A model generated the notes under the pieces. The model made no database searches. It was not told where the DNA came from and was given only the letters and a program-made list of their open reading frames with translations. From Tyto alba (Eukaryota > Chordata > Aves > Strigiformes > Tytonidae), in the NCBI RefSeq assembly GCF_018691265.1, contig NW_024881327.1, positions 23,429,936 through 23,493,935 of the forward strand: a stretch of DNA of 64,000 bases, in the 5' to 3' direction. A program made the position numbers and the translations under genes. Shown here in pieces: positions 1 through 12,599 of this stretch; the first letter of the stretch is position 1; every line of letters starts with the position of its first letter.

Positions 1-3000
1 ATAGCTATGAATTGCTGGGTCATAGCTGTGGGCATGCTTGCAATCCTTTTCTGTCATTTAGGAGATTAAGACCATTATTATAGGAATGAGAGATATCTGT
101 GTCATACCCACAGTAGGAAATTTACAGCTGGATCTTTCAGGCCAACATTTGGACTGAATGGTCTAAAGGACTGGAGGGTGGGAGGGAATTTTGCTCCAAT
201 ACAGCATGAGAGCTACTGTGCTAATGCAGGATTTTTGTAATTATTTGTTGTATAATATATATCCCACATAAACCTTGTGGTCCTTTAAGAAAGTCAAAAC
301 TTGTCTGCCTAAAATATTGTAAACAGTATTTTTATTTTTCTTGTGGTTTACAATGCTTTGATTGCAATAACACTTAAAGGAGAATGCTATACTTGATGTT
401 GTAAAGAGTTATCAACACACTAATATTTCCATAACCAAAAAATGAATTGGTGTATTTCACAAAAATAGAAGGAATGTAATTAGAAATTTGTAGTAATCGC
501 TTCAAGAAGGCAAAATATTAGACCATGCCTCATAAAGGAAAAAAATCCAACTTAGTTAAAGTGCTTTAACCTTGGGAGGGACAAATTTTTGTATTTCCAA
601 AAATAAATGAGAATCTGGCAAGATTATGTCTTGTGTAATATTATTGATCTTAGAAATCTCTCAGGTGCAATTATATTTGCGTGCAAAATAAATTGACAGG
701 TATGAAAAATATACATGGCCTGAAGATATATGGTTCCTTTCTGTGTTTTTAAGTTTCTTCTCCCCCAAATGAGCACAGTTTTTGGTAAGTTTGTGTGTTT
801 GCTTTAAATCACTTCTGGTCTGATTTTAGTAAATCAGCTCTCTGTCTTGTTTGTTTCCAAACTACAGACAGACTGAAACAGTATAAATTCCGGAAGTGTG
901 AACTAACCTCATCTAGCCATAAGGAACATGAAACTTCACAGCTTAACTTTGACTTTGGGCATTGTAATGACTGAAATCCAGATCCTCCATGGTGTAAATT
1001 AATTCTCCTCCTCTGCCTTCAGTGACTTGCACAGATTTAGATCAGCTGAACATATGACCTTGCACTCAGAGTCAATTTGTCCATAAGAGATACAGACAGC
1101 TCTGTGAAATGAAATGCACTTAGATATTTCAGTTCTCCTCCTGACATTTTTACTCATTCATTTATTTTTTGCCTCCTGGTGCCTTTGGGAATGAGGCATG
1201 AGGAACGACATTTAAACTTGGTTCAGTGAAACTATAGACTACAATGGTGTATTAGATTCATATATTTCAAATCTGTAGCTTTTATGTATATATTATGCTC
1301 ATACTACAGGGCTAAATGATACCTACACATCCCTGTACTTTTATTCTCAATTTGCATTGCAGATGCATACCTCTATTTGAAAACAAAATAGAAATTTAGC
1401 ATATTTTGCCAGTATCTCTTCTCTTTATTTTTTATATATACCAGTGATGACAATTCATCCACAAATTTATCAGCATTTCCTTTATTTTAATACACGGTGT
1501 CATCCTGACCTATAAGCTGAAGATATGACTTATTTTTACATTTTCTATGTTTTTAAAATGGGTTAAGTACTCCTTCTACTGTGCATGTAGGGAAATTATC
1601 TTCCATTACATTATATATGTTTTACAGATGTTTGTATAGCAACTTTAGACATCAGCAAAGTGTCAGCAGGCATGACAAGCCAGAGTATTTTTCACCATCT
1701 ATATCCAAAGGACTTCAGCAAATCCTTCTTTCTAAGGAACACTTATTGTCAGTTGAAGTAAATGTGTTTAATCCAGATACTTTCTTCTGATTCTTAGGGA
1801 ACAGATGCTCTGCCTTTGTTTAGAATCTGTATAAGAGCACAGGCTGATGAAAATGTGTGTCTGTGAAGCAACAGCATCAAACAAGCTTTTCCAAAGTATA
1901 TTGAGTACTTCATATATCTTTCTTTAAAAGCAGACAACTTCCAAAAAACTTATTTGCTTTTCAGATCATGGTACTAGACAATTCACTCCTGGCTAGATTT
2001 TTATGAAGAAGTTTTAATTGAAGTATTTTGGTAATAACATTAATTTACTTATCTAACTTACTGAAAGGATAAAGCAGTTTTCAGTAAAATGTGATATTTG
2101 TGCTTTTATTCAAAGCATGTTATTCTACAATATCTCAGTTAGAAAATAAATTTGTTTAAAACCAGAGTTTCTCAAACCAACCATACCTTCTTCTTCCCAC
2201 TGAGTAGATTCTAGAAATAACTACAATCTAGCAGTCATAGCATTTCATAAACAAGACCAAAAGGCCATAACATTTCGTTATAGAAAGCAATAAACACAAA
2301 AGCAGGTTACAGTATATAATCAGTTAGAGTTAAGCAGTCCTCATCCAGCCCCTTTGCTAGAACTGATTATGGTTCTGCATGGTAATAACTGATAAAAACG
2401 GTTTCATGCCAGGGTCTCTTAAAGGTATAATCTTTCATAATTTATTTTTCCAACCACAGGAAAACAATGTTAACAAAATGTTAGCTGTCAGAATTACAGT
2501 AATGCCAAATTTCATACACATGTGAACAAGCTGTTGATAAACTAGGAATATTCATTCAGCCTCTGCATAATTCCATGCTGCTGTATGCTACTGTGTCCCC
2601 TGCAGGTAGGAAATATCTGCACCATAGTTGCTAGGAGACAATAAAGCTATTAGTTCTGGCTGCAACATGACCTGGGTCTCTCTCTCTTAGGGCATCCCTG
2701 TACTGTGGGCAAATCCTTCAGGGAAACTCCAAAAAGCAGTAAAACAATTTCAGCAAGGTACTGGGCCTCAACTAAATAAGTCCTGAATGAACAGTATCAA
2801 AAGATAAGTTAACATTGGGAAGCAGGGATTTAAAAGAAAAATTTCCTTCATCTTTTCTCAAAATTACCCAACAATCTTAGATTTGTCAATTTGATAATAT
2901 TTTCCAAACACATAACTTTCCAATATGCAAAGGTATTTTTTTTTAAGCAAACTAGTGTTCTTATTCTTACTCGTATGTCCTTAATCCTTTTTCTTGGATA

Positions 3001-4200
3001 GTTTACTATTTTTCAAATTGTCAGGTTTCTTATTGCAGCTCTAACATCTTTTATGAAAGAAAATCAGATTTTAATTCATCCTAGTCATATATAAAACAGA
3101 GCATGTGTTTCTAATAAAATATTTTTAATCATTATTGCTACTGAAAGTCTCAAATTGCCCATGGTTCTCGTTTCTCTAGAAAAAGCAATGCATTGTTAAG
3201 ATAACAGAATGGGATTCGTCAGGATCATAGGTTTTAAGGAAAGGATTATACCGGAGATGTCTTACAATCTCTTACATAGCATTGCCCATTGCCTTTTTTC
3301 AAATGATTCTGAAATATCCCGATAACTTTTGATATATTTGGAACACGAGTGTAAGTTTATTACTGATTCTGCCATATACCTTTTGCAATTTATTTCATGT
3401 GTCTGTACTTTGGTTGCCTCATCTATGTATAATTGAATAATAATATTTCCTCCTGCGTAGAATACAGATTTATTCATGGCTGAGAATTGTTTGGATGCCA
3501 TGGAGACTGAAAGCATCTAAGAGGAAAAAACGTGAGAGATTCCTTATTAAGTTGTAATGGTTACTGGAAGGAAGACAGAGGAGAAAAACAGTTCAGGGCT
3601 CTTTCTGGTACTTTGAGGCCACAAAAAAAAAAAGTGGATGATACCATTACTCTCTGCTCTTTGAATTTTTGCAACCTTTCAAGAAATATAATCAGTACAG
3701 CATAAATATTTCCCTGAAGCTTGAAAATACAATTTAGAGTTGAGGATATAAAAATATTAAAATCTACCTTAATTCAGAATCCATCTGAAGGTACTCTGAG
3801 CAACAAGCAGTGATTTACTATTTAATCAAGACATATGGCTTAGATTTATGATGGCTCTTTCAGAGGCTTGGTTCTTCTGGCATAAAGCTAAGTGAAAGCC
3901 TTGTTGAAGTTGGATGACTTGTTCCTGTGAAGGAGATAAGAAGCGAAATTAGTTTTTTCAACAAATAGGCAGACAAAAATGCTTTATGGAGTGTTAATGC
4001 CTCATTTCTATGACTCAGAAATAACTGTATGGTGACATCACATTCCATGTCATTCTACATCAAAACTCAACTGAATTCAGAAATACTTCTGTGTTTAGCA
4101 AACTCTGCAAGACCAGGGCAGACTCCTATAAGGAGTGGAGATATATGACTTAACCTGTTATGGGAACATTGTACTTTGGGGACCTCTGAAAATCAGGGTT
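1..4200. other. AT-rich unique non-coding DNA
   Basis: No gene or recognisable repeat is visible. The stretch is A+T-rich with many short A and T runs. The few open frames here are under 90 codons, start at arbitrary ATGs, have no supporting signals and resemble no family I know. It reads as intergenic or intronic vertebrate DNA. Confidence 0.7.
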
Positions 4201-4220
4201 AATCACAGAGTGTGAGCACT

Positions 4221-4292
4221 CTATCATCTGTAGATCTCAAAACACTTTACAATATTAACCAGACATTAATGCCTTCATTCTACGTAACCACA
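4221..4292 (+). repeat. Old amniote interspersed-repeat fragment
   Basis: The phrase 'tagatctcaaaacactttac' followed by 'aatattaaccagacattaat' closely resembles the widespread amniote repeat core 'gatctcaaagcgctttacaa', which normally runs into a segment like 'ttattatccccattttacag'. The second part is only loosely preserved here ('gccttcattctac'). The copy is short and diverged, so it is an old insertion. I cannot assign the repeat family by eye. Recognition rests on memory of the consensus, not on a search. Confidence 0.45.
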
Positions 4293-4846
4293 AATAGCAT
4301 TTTGGATTCGATCTTCTGGTACTGTGAATAAGAAAGGAGTCCATCAATAATTCTTGTAATTCTTGGTTTTTAGAAATATATGAGGACTCCGGATTTACAT
4401 AAAAATCTTGTCTAACATAAAATACCTAACTGATTTATGATTGCACCTTGAGAGGAGATGGAAACATAATTCTCATGTATGAATTCTTATTTTCATTCTG
4501 GAAACCATATTAAATAAGTACTGCAGGGTGTGTTTCACAAGTTGCTCAACAAGCTCTTTTAGTTTTGGACTATATAACTACCCCACTCTAAGTTCCATAA
4601 AATATTAACAATGGTGAAAATTTTCAGAGCCTTTGGAGAAATTAGGCAAAAAATCCTCTTCAAATTTATTTTGAAAAGAAGTGGGAATCTAACTCTTCCA
4701 AATGCCAAATTAATTTTCTGAAGTACAGTAAAAAGAGAAATCTAGTTAACTTTCTTACTGGTATAAGAAAAATTATTCTCTACATTACTGTAGCTTTAAA
4801 GCATAAGGACAGAGAAATTACAGTGAGACTGTAAAACAATTTAATT

Positions 4847-4866
4847 TGCTTCATCTGGATGAAGCA
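4847..4866. repeat. 9-bp inverted repeat
   Basis: TGCTTCATC at 4847-4855 and its reverse complement GATGAAGCA at 4858-4866 are separated by TG. It could form a small hairpin or be a chance palindrome. Nothing next to it suggests a gene or terminator. Confidence 0.8.
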
Positions 4867-6743
4867 CCCTCTTTATATACTGTACAAAAATAAGTTTCAA
4901 GATATACAATCAGCTACATAATGCAACAGGTTGGTCAAATTTAAGTGCATTATAATATTACAGTTTCCTTTAAGTGGATTATGAAGAATAAAATTTAAAT
5001 GAAGATGTAAATTTAATCTGTAGTTCAGATTGTGAGATTTACAGAGAAATAAATGGAATATATTGGTTTTAACTTTACTCAAATGAGTGAGGCTTTTAAT
5101 GTTGTGGTTGCCCCACTTCAGAGCAGATAATAAAATATTATGGCTAGGTTACTTCTAGTCTTCCCAAGATTTAAAAGGCAGCAGGTAAGTCTTTGCAACT
5201 GTATTACTGTTAAGATGAGCTCTTAGTTTTGTGACATTTTCTGTGGAGATCTTTTTCAAATAAGAGATCAATTTTTTCAATATTTGATGTCTACATTAAA
5301 TAACTGAGAACAATCAATTTATATAGAAATTTTTGTTGCTCATAATAAAAGCTCATCTCACCGTGTGTAGAAACTATATATTTATTTACTATTTATTTTC
5401 TTACTATTGACTATTTATTCTATATACTGTCCTATTGCTAGGATGCATTCTAAAATACTAAAGTACACTTGGAAAGTGCCAAAATTATTTATGTTAATGA
5501 TATATTAATGACTATTTACACATGGTGATCAGATTCTATTATTCTATGTCTGAAAAGCAATATATATAGGTAGGATTTTCTTTATTACAGTAGGACAGAT
5601 ATTGTAAAATCTACCAAAAGAAATACATCTTGGGCTGGTCTGAATTAGCTGAAGGAAGAAGTTCCAAAGGAAGGTCCATTTGCTGAATTATGCAGTTTTG
5701 TAACAGAAAAAAACCCAAACCAGCATTCATTGCATGAGAAGGTTCATGATGCAGGCACGTTACTGCTTTATTCTTTATCGATGTTGTATTCTGTTCCTCA
5801 CATAAAAATAATCTCTGTATTTGCATCTGTCATCTCACTTTTATTACCATGTTGGCTTGAGAAAGGAAAAACAGTTTATTCAAACAGATATTTTTACTTC
5901 CTTGGACTTAATTGCAAGTAGGTCTTTCAACACTTATCCTCACTGAAAATGCTTCAGATTCAATGGAGGTGCTTTTCTTTTCAACTGTAGAGACAAAAGC
6001 TACCAGTCTTTCTCATTGGAGAAATAATTATATTGAATTCTGTTACATAATGCTTGTTATAATTCAACTGCAGGGTAATTTTTATCAATAAGAAACTTGA
6101 TTTATTTTCCTTTTTAAGCTTCAACATTTTTTGTGTGTCCTTCAAATGCAATAAAACAAGGAAGGTAAACAAACAAACTGCAAAACATGACATTAACACT
6201 AGGAAATCCTTTTCAGGTCCTATTGTTAAACGTTGATGCTGTACCTCATTATTGTAACTACAGTTAGGTCAAACTAAGCTTCATTAATCCCAGTTTCTTC
6301 ACTATTAGGAATCAAAATATATCTTTGAATTGGCTGGATTTTGCATTCCTTTGGCCCATTATGGCACAGGTACACATTGTAGTGTAGTTGTTTTCTTAGT
6401 GTCTGTTGAAGAGTGATAGAAAAAAATTTCTTGGCATCCAGACTCCTGTTGACTTAACTGCAGCCAAGACTGAGCTTTGTGGAACAATAGTTTTTTTTTT
6501 TTTCTGAACAACATAATATGGATTAGTACTGGCTATTTTAGTTCATGAAGATAAGGTAAGTTTAGCAATAGGTAAATTAACTCTGACTTTAACAAGCACT
6601 AATTTGTGTTCTATGACTGGTAAACCACAAACATATGTGAAGAGCATACCTTTGAATGCATACCACCTGGTGGTGAGAATCATCCCCTTGTTCCCACAAA
6701 AACTGTTTTATGTGCTACCTTTGACAGAAAGTGTTTGTGGTAG

Positions 6744-6775
6744 TGGTGATGATGATGATGATAATAATAATAATA
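6744..6775 (+). repeat. Compound (GAT)n(AAT)n microsatellite
   Basis: A run of GAT triplets passes directly into a run of AAT triplets. This is a compound trinucleotide array in which one unit probably arose from the other by a G-to-A change followed by slippage. Confidence 0.95.
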
Positions 6776-9200
6776 GGATACAGAGATGAAAGGGTTTTGT
6801 TTTAAAAACTTTAAAATTTGGTTTTCAGAAATAAGATGAAAGCATATTTTGTTAGCCCCATTAAATAGGGTAAAATATAATCATAAAAGGGAAAAACCCT
6901 GTGCATTATAGCTCAAGGGATGTAAGAAATACATTAATTTATGATCTTATGTCAAATTAGAAATAAACTTTTAATTTTTTAAATATAGAAAAATGTGAAC
7001 AACCCATTATGCCAAATGGGCTGAAATATTAGTAACATTGCAGCCTGCTTGATAGTTTCAGTAATCAATATTTACATTAATTTCCTAGATTTAAAATGCA
7101 GAAAGTAGTCTAATGAGATGAAAGAGGTTCTCAGAAAACAGCATTATTAAACCTCATCATATGAGAGACAAATGCCTATAGGCCATTGGTTTCTGAGGAA
7201 CCTTGAGGGAAAAATCTCTTCAACAGTATGTATGGTCTGCTTTGTTAGAGAAATTTGTAACTGAGTTGGTTGTCATATTTTCTTTCTGCCCTCTACCTTA
7301 TTTCAACCACCTGACACTGACAAATCCATTTTGAAGATATATATATCACATCTTATTTTCCTTATTGTCCCTTATTACCCTTTATAAAACATTAATTAAC
7401 CTTATTGTAGTATATCCTCATCTATAGATAATGGACCATTTTAATATAGTAACTGCTAATAAGATTGGGAAGTTTTCCTGGCTATTGTTTGCCATTTGTG
7501 ACTAAACAATATTTCATAATAAATGACTATGTCATAACTGTGTGGCAGAGTTTAAGTTGTGCAGCTGTTTCTGGATCCTCAAGGTGGAGTGAGGTACAGT
7601 GGAACTTTGATGAAGAACCCAAGCTGCTATCTAAATATTCTTGTCATCTGATCACAAAAATGTGCATGTGGGTGGATGGTAGGTATAATCACTTCATGAG
7701 GTTTTATGGAAATTTCTGGAGCTGTTAGAACTGCAATTCAGAATACAGAATTTATGACTATTTGCCACTGAAATCTAAAGTGGGTGTTAACAGTCATATG
7801 TGAAAACTGTTTTACATATAGAATGTCATCTTTTGCTGCTAAGATACTGGGAAAATGTCTTGGGAAAGCACCCAGGTCACTTAAACAATAAAGACAATAT
7901 GCTAGGCTCATAAACAAGCATCAGTGAACGGAAGTTTTCTGTTGTGCTTTTCTGAAGAGTGTTCTTCCTCCATGAGTTGCCTCCCTAGTAAATCTAACCC
8001 TTTAGGCATTTAATCATTTTATGTGAATGTCTCGTAAATGTCTGTGCCTCACACTGGGAGCCAAGTGATCTTACAGTAAATATCATGGCAATAAGATGAT
8101 GAATCTCTGTGTCTTGATAAAATGATGACTTGGATTACTTGATTATCATTTAGAAAAAGCATCATACAAAAATCCAAGGTGCTCAGAATATTAATATTGA
8201 CAAAAGAAAGAAGGGTAGGTAAAATACATATCAACTTGTCCTCATTTGAAAATAGAAACTCTAAAGAGTACATTTGAGACAATTATCTAGGCCCTGTACA
8301 AATTAGAATGTAAATACATACATCAAAGAAAAGTGTAAACACACTTATAAATGATCTTTCATCCCAGTGTATTCCTGCATTTCTCTAAAATATTCTTGGA
8401 ATAAATAATTGGAATAAATTGGAATAAATAAAGTTTATGCAGTGAAAAACAATTACTTCATCAAATACAGGCAGAGACTACACCAGTTTAAGAGGAGCAA
8501 AAAAAATTTTGTATCCTTAGACTGTCAGATTATAATTGCAGGAAATGGAATATCAGTAGTTTAAAAAGTGTTTGACTATCTGAATTGTCAAATCTTAGCA
8601 AATGTATTAGTCACTATATTAACAAACTATTTAAGCAGGACTATATTTGAGAGAAAAAATAAGCATATTCAAAATTCTAGAATTATTGGTAAAAGTTAAA
8701 GGTTTAGTATGCACTCAGACAGTCATTTCTAGTCAAATATCATTTTGTGAGCACTACTTCTGTGACAGTCATGAAGTTTTCAGGATTAATGTCTTAGCTG
8801 ATGAACAGACTCCCTAGAGAGTAATGTAGTCACCTACCAGTCATGATGAAGAAATTGTGATCCTTTATTGACTCTATAAAGAATTAGGCCTGAGTTACAA
8901 ATGAGGTACTTTGGGCTACAGTCTTCCAAAGTGTGCTAGCTTCAGAGGTTTGCTTCAGGCTCCTTGCTACTGTGAGGAAATTGTTAGAAAACATCAGAAT
9001 GAGGTTCACTTTTGGGAGGGTAAAACTGTAAAACAAGATAGTATGTGTGTGGAAAAATGTATTCAAAAGATGGAAGAAAAAAAAATGATGATGGAAACCT
9101 GGCAGTGCTACCAGAAAACAAATGTGATGAGTTTGCATTGTTGAACAGCAGCCAAAAGACCAATATGAACTTGGACTGATTACAGAGGATAGGCATCAAA

Positions 9201-9272
9201 CTAGATATCAGGAGACCTGATCTGTGTGGTCTGTCTCTGAGCTGCTGACCTTGGGCAAGTCATTTGTCATAA
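9201..9272 (+). mobile_element. MIR-like tRNA-derived SINE relic
   Basis: The stretch has 'atcaggagacctgatctgtg', then 'gctgctgaccttgggcaagt' and 'catttgtcat'. This matches, in order, the core of the MIR/CORE-SINE consensus ('...aggagacctgggttc...', then '...tgtgaccttgggcaagtcac...'). Only the central part survives. The 5' tRNA-like head and the 3' 'cctcagtttcctcatctgtaaaatg' tail are not recognisable. MIR-type elements amplified early in amniote history, so a diverged fragment is expected in a bird. Orientation is plus. The match is by eye, but the unbroken 'gaccttgggcaagtca' segment is distinctive. Confidence 0.75.
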
Positions 9273-10299
9273 GTGTATGCTCTAAAAAACCTTGGGATTG
9301 GATGAAGTTTCTATATAGATCCTCACATCAACTAACAGTACTGGCTACAACAGGCCACTTGGCTGTATTTTTTGTTCTTTAAAAAAAGTTAAATAAGAGA
9401 GAAATCTTTGACAGCAAGCCCAAACATATTTATCACTCATACTCAGATGGTTATCTAAAACTAACATCATTTTCAGCTCTCTGCTATAATCCTAGTCAGT
9501 GGACAATTTTTCCCTATAAATCATGAATCTTTTTGAGTGCAAGCTTATAATTTTCAATGATTCTAACTTCTGGTTGCTTGCTGTTCTTCCCAGGTCACGA
9601 GAACATCTTTCAGAACGGCACAGCATCTCTACCAAAGGTGGTGTTTCTCACCCACATCTGTGAAACTAGGCAAAAGGACCCTTAAAGTAATTTACTTGAT
9701 ATACCTCCCATTGGTGTTCTCTGCCTAAGCAAGCAACCTAGTCATCACCAATAAGATTAAAAACTTTTCATGGTATAACATGTCTTGACAGTGATGCAAG
9801 ATCTGAAAAAATACTTATACCTCTTGTTTAGGAGCCTGATTATTATAATACTGCTGTAGTAGTACTTTCATCTGCTTCGCAGATCACACTTTGATGCAAT
9901 TATAGTTGCTTGTGCAAGTCCAAAAATGAAATACACGAAACCCAAGATACTAGTTGATATCTGCCTATAAGGTAAAACTCCTGTTCTCTTAGGATTTCAA
10001 CAATCAATCCATTTCACCAAATGACAAATTAATCTTGGAGGATGATTTAAAAGTAGGCAGTTGTTGAATCTTAAGGCACAGTCCAAGATAATCATGGTGA
10101 TGTCAGGAAAACTCATATTGTTAATTTATCAGAACCAGGCAGTCATCAGCAGGACATATATTTCAAAAAAGATGACTAGATCAAGATGATGGGGTGACAA
10201 TGAATCTAAAGTTAGCATATCCTTGATATTGTCTTTATGAATGCCTTTTCATAGCTCAGTGTCAGTTACTTGGCTGATGTGTGATGCAATTTGTTCATA
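9273..10299. other. Non-coding stretch, possibly decayed LINE body
   Basis: No gene is supported. If the LINE relic at 10300-10670 was once longer, its reverse-transcriptase palm region would lie here on the plus strand, but I could not align anything convincingly. A splice-acceptor-like 'gctgttcttcccag' ends near 9594 and is followed by only a short open stretch. Confidence 0.45.
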
Positions 10300-10670
10300 T
10301 GATCAACAGTTAATTCAAGGTTGGATGTTACCATCATTTACCAAACACTTGCAACACATAGAGTGAAAGCATTACCCTGCAAACTGAGCTTGATCTGGGT
10401 ATTGAAAACAGCTGTTGGCAGGCTCCCAGAGGCTATTTTATATGATCAGTTACATTTAGCAAGTGGCTGAGAGGTAGGCAAATGACACATTTCAAAGATG
10501 CTCTTGAGAGAATTGTGAAGTATCATTGTCTCAACACAGAAGAAAAAGATCATCCTTTGGTGTCAGTAAATGCTCTCCATGACATCAAAGCTCATCAGCT
10601 AAACAGGAACAGTGAACAGCACAGTGTCAAAGACAAACTGTCCTGTCTTTGTGAAGGACTGTGATATGCT
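10300..10670 (+). mobile_element. Decayed non-LTR retrotransposon, RT C-terminal extension
   Basis: Frame-shifted plus-strand translation gives RLPEAILYDQLHLASG (10420-10467), then after a stop and a +1 shift HFKDALERIVKYHCLNTEE (from 10488). These align in order with the conserved C-terminal segment of vertebrate LINE ORF2 proteins: R-L-P-x-x-x-L-Y-x-x-L-x-x-G-x-R, a G-rich linker, then a K-R-[FY]-K-D-x-L-K-x-x-L-K-x-C-N-I-x-x-x-x-W-E-like motif. Upstream, DNA at about 10330-10410 loosely resembles the preceding 'MLLKxQLRWAGHVxRM' segment. The open frame at 10482-10664 is therefore a leftover piece of pol, not a gene. Stops and a frameshift show that it is dead. The family (RTE-like or another clade) cannot be set by eye. 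A CR1 origin is less likely because CR1 ORF2 ends differently. Confidence 0.5.
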
Positions 10671-11678
10671 GTGACATCTGTGAAGACAGGGCTAATTTCT
10701 CATTAATTCACTCTGATCTGCTGTATTATATTTCAAGCTGTTTTGAGAAGATATTAGATACATGTAAAGTATCATTGCACTGAATTTGTTACAAGTCGAA
10801 AAGTTCCTCATAAACGGCATGATTTACTTGAGAACATCCTTGCATTGTTTCAATTTACATAGAATTGGTTCCCCCCAAAACTTACTCGGTCTTACTCACT
10901 GAGGTAACTGCTAGTTTATTATTTATTAAATTGAGACACAATAGGGACAAAATCTTTTCCACTGAGTTGAAATTTACCATGTACAAGGAAAGTTACTGTT
11001 CCTTTGGTTAAAAAAAGAGTTTTCTTTGCATTTTAATATTGTGTAGTTGGGTGTAGCATATGGTGTTCTTTCTATTTCATGGCTCTAAATGCAATGACTG
11101 AATTGTAATTGCATTATCAGTTGAACCATAATTATCATAGCATTTAAACAACATTACTTGGAATCAAAAAATGAAAAGTTACCATCTTGGTTATCTACCT
11201 AGCTTATTTCTTGTAATGATTGCTTTAAATGTTGACCACTGTTAACCTTCGAAGCAGTGCACAGCTCCAAAATAATCAAACCTGTCAAAAAATGTCATTC
11301 TGCCAATATGTGATGTCTTTCCAGAATCAGTAAGTGTGCATAAACACATTAAAAATAACAACTCAGTAGAAAAATTTATGATCTTTCTTCTTTTCCTTTT
11401 TTTTTGGTCTCAATTCTTCAAAGGCTAGGGATTGTGTTTTACACAGTAGAGACAGTGGTGAGAATAGTTTTATTAGATAGTTGGATATATGCACAATTAT
11501 GTATATGTTGCTAAATTTATGCTGTAATATTGATGGGCCATGTGCTGAACACAGAAACCAAAGTTAAGTTGTTTAAACAGATAAATACATGGCCAGAGGA
11601 CAGGGAGTGAGTGCTTTATCATCTTTATGCATATGTATGTCTGTGTTGTGTAATCCATGAATACGTATACCTGCACTG

Positions 11679-11686
11679 TATAAATA
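11679..11686 (+). promoter_or_regulatory. LTR TATA box
   Basis: TATAAATA lies inside the LTR, correctly placed upstream of its polyadenylation hexamer. Whether it is still active cannot be told from sequence. Confidence 0.65.
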
Positions 11687-11750
11687 TCTGGCAGAATGTG
11701 CTGTTGGTGTGCAAGCTAGGAGGAACGATCCCCCTTGCACCCAGCGCTGC

Positions 11751-11756
11751 AATAAA
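11751..11756 (+). terminator. LTR polyadenylation signal AATAAA
   Basis: AATAAA follows 'cccagcgctgc' and precedes 'catacctgctttataa', the usual position in the R region of this LTR type. Confidence 0.65.
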
Positions 11757-12420
11757 CATACCTGCTTTATAATTCTTTGTGAGTTGTAAAGTTTGTTTCC
11801 ACATATCAATCTAGAGAACTGGGAATCCCTGACTTCCAATAAGTTGTTGCTAGGGTGTACGACAAGATGGTGGAACAAACCTTTATTATCCATTATCATT
11901 TATTTGATTTTTGAAGTTATTCAGACATCTGAGTTATGATTTGAATTTTTGTTTAAAGATAGGTACTAAGTTCCTTGGTACTGTGGAAGCCAAAGGGTCT
12001 GGAAGCCAAAGGAGATGATCAGGATCAAGCAGAATATGAACTGAAGGGTTTCAGAGAACACCATACTTTGGCATTTTTTAAAAATATCTTATCTCTAAAA
12101 TGCCCCTCTTAAACAAAACTAATGACATCAGATGTAACACAAGTACAATACAGTAAAAGTTTTAGTTAGAAATTAGTTTTACTCATGAGTACACTCAATT
12201 TATTTATTGTAATATGTAAAAGCCAAACAAGATTAGCAATTTTTTCCTAAACAATAGGTGAACATCTAGAAGATAATGCTCTGAAGATCTTTTTACATAA
12301 AAAAAAATGCAAATGATGGATATATAAAATGATGTTACATATAGTGTGTAATAAATCTTATGTAAGGCAGAAGGATTATGTTATGTTGGGGTTTTTTTCC
12401 TTTGGTAGGAATTGTTTAGG

Positions 12421-12545
12421 AAGACACCTAGCACATAGTGAAAAGGGAGTATATAGAAGAGAAGGAGAGGGGAGGACATATGAGGGAAAAGTGAAGGCAT
12501 GAAAGAATGAAGAGAGTGTGGAGATGAAGTGAAAAGACCTACAAA
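12421..12545 (+). repeat. Polypurine-rich tract
   Basis: This stretch is strongly purine-biased on the plus strand, with runs such as 'gaagagaaggagaggggagg' and 'gaaagaatgaagagag'. It explains the minus-strand open frame rich in F, S and P at 12376-12570, which is therefore not a gene. Confidence 0.8.
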
Positions 12546-12599
12546 GGTGTGGAGCATAACTGAAGTACACAGCTGACCAGTGGTTGGTGAGAAAAGTCA

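Larger units (their letters stand above)
4293..9200. other. AT-rich non-coding DNA with a short palindrome
   Basis: No gene is supported. The stretch contains one 9-bp inverted repeat, TGCTTCATC/GATGAAGCA with a TG centre (4847-4866), a GAT/AAT microsatellite (6744-6775) and a short tandem of 'ggaataaat' near 8397-8432. Open frames at 8884-9199 overlap on both strands and look accidental. Confidence 0.65.
11540..11838 (+). mobile_element. Solo LTR of an avian endogenous retrovirus
   Basis: This is a probable long terminal repeat in plus orientation. It shows a TATA box (TATAAATA, 11679-11686) and a polyadenylation hexamer AATAAA (11751-11756) about 70 bp downstream, the compact U3-R-U5 spacing of retroviral LTRs. 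The surrounding text ('aggaggaacgatcccccttg', 'cacccagcgctgc', then 'cctgctttataattc') matches what I recall of avian ERVL-type LTR 3' halves. The outer ends are uncertain. The 5' end may be the TG at 11541, and the 3' end may be near 11808 or 11838. I could not find a convincing target-site duplication. No gag, pol or env relic flanks it, so it is best read as a solo LTR left by recombination. It overlaps a minus-strand open frame (11573-11899), which I treat as accidental. Confidence 0.7.

Noticed and set aside
10482..10664. 60-codon plus-strand frame taken as a gene
   Set aside because: Its N-terminal part aligns with the LINE ORF2 C-terminal motif and the upstream remainder is frameshifted, so it is a relic.
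12376..12570. Minus-strand frame rich in F, S and P
   Set aside because: It is the complement of a polypurine tract and is explained by low complexity.
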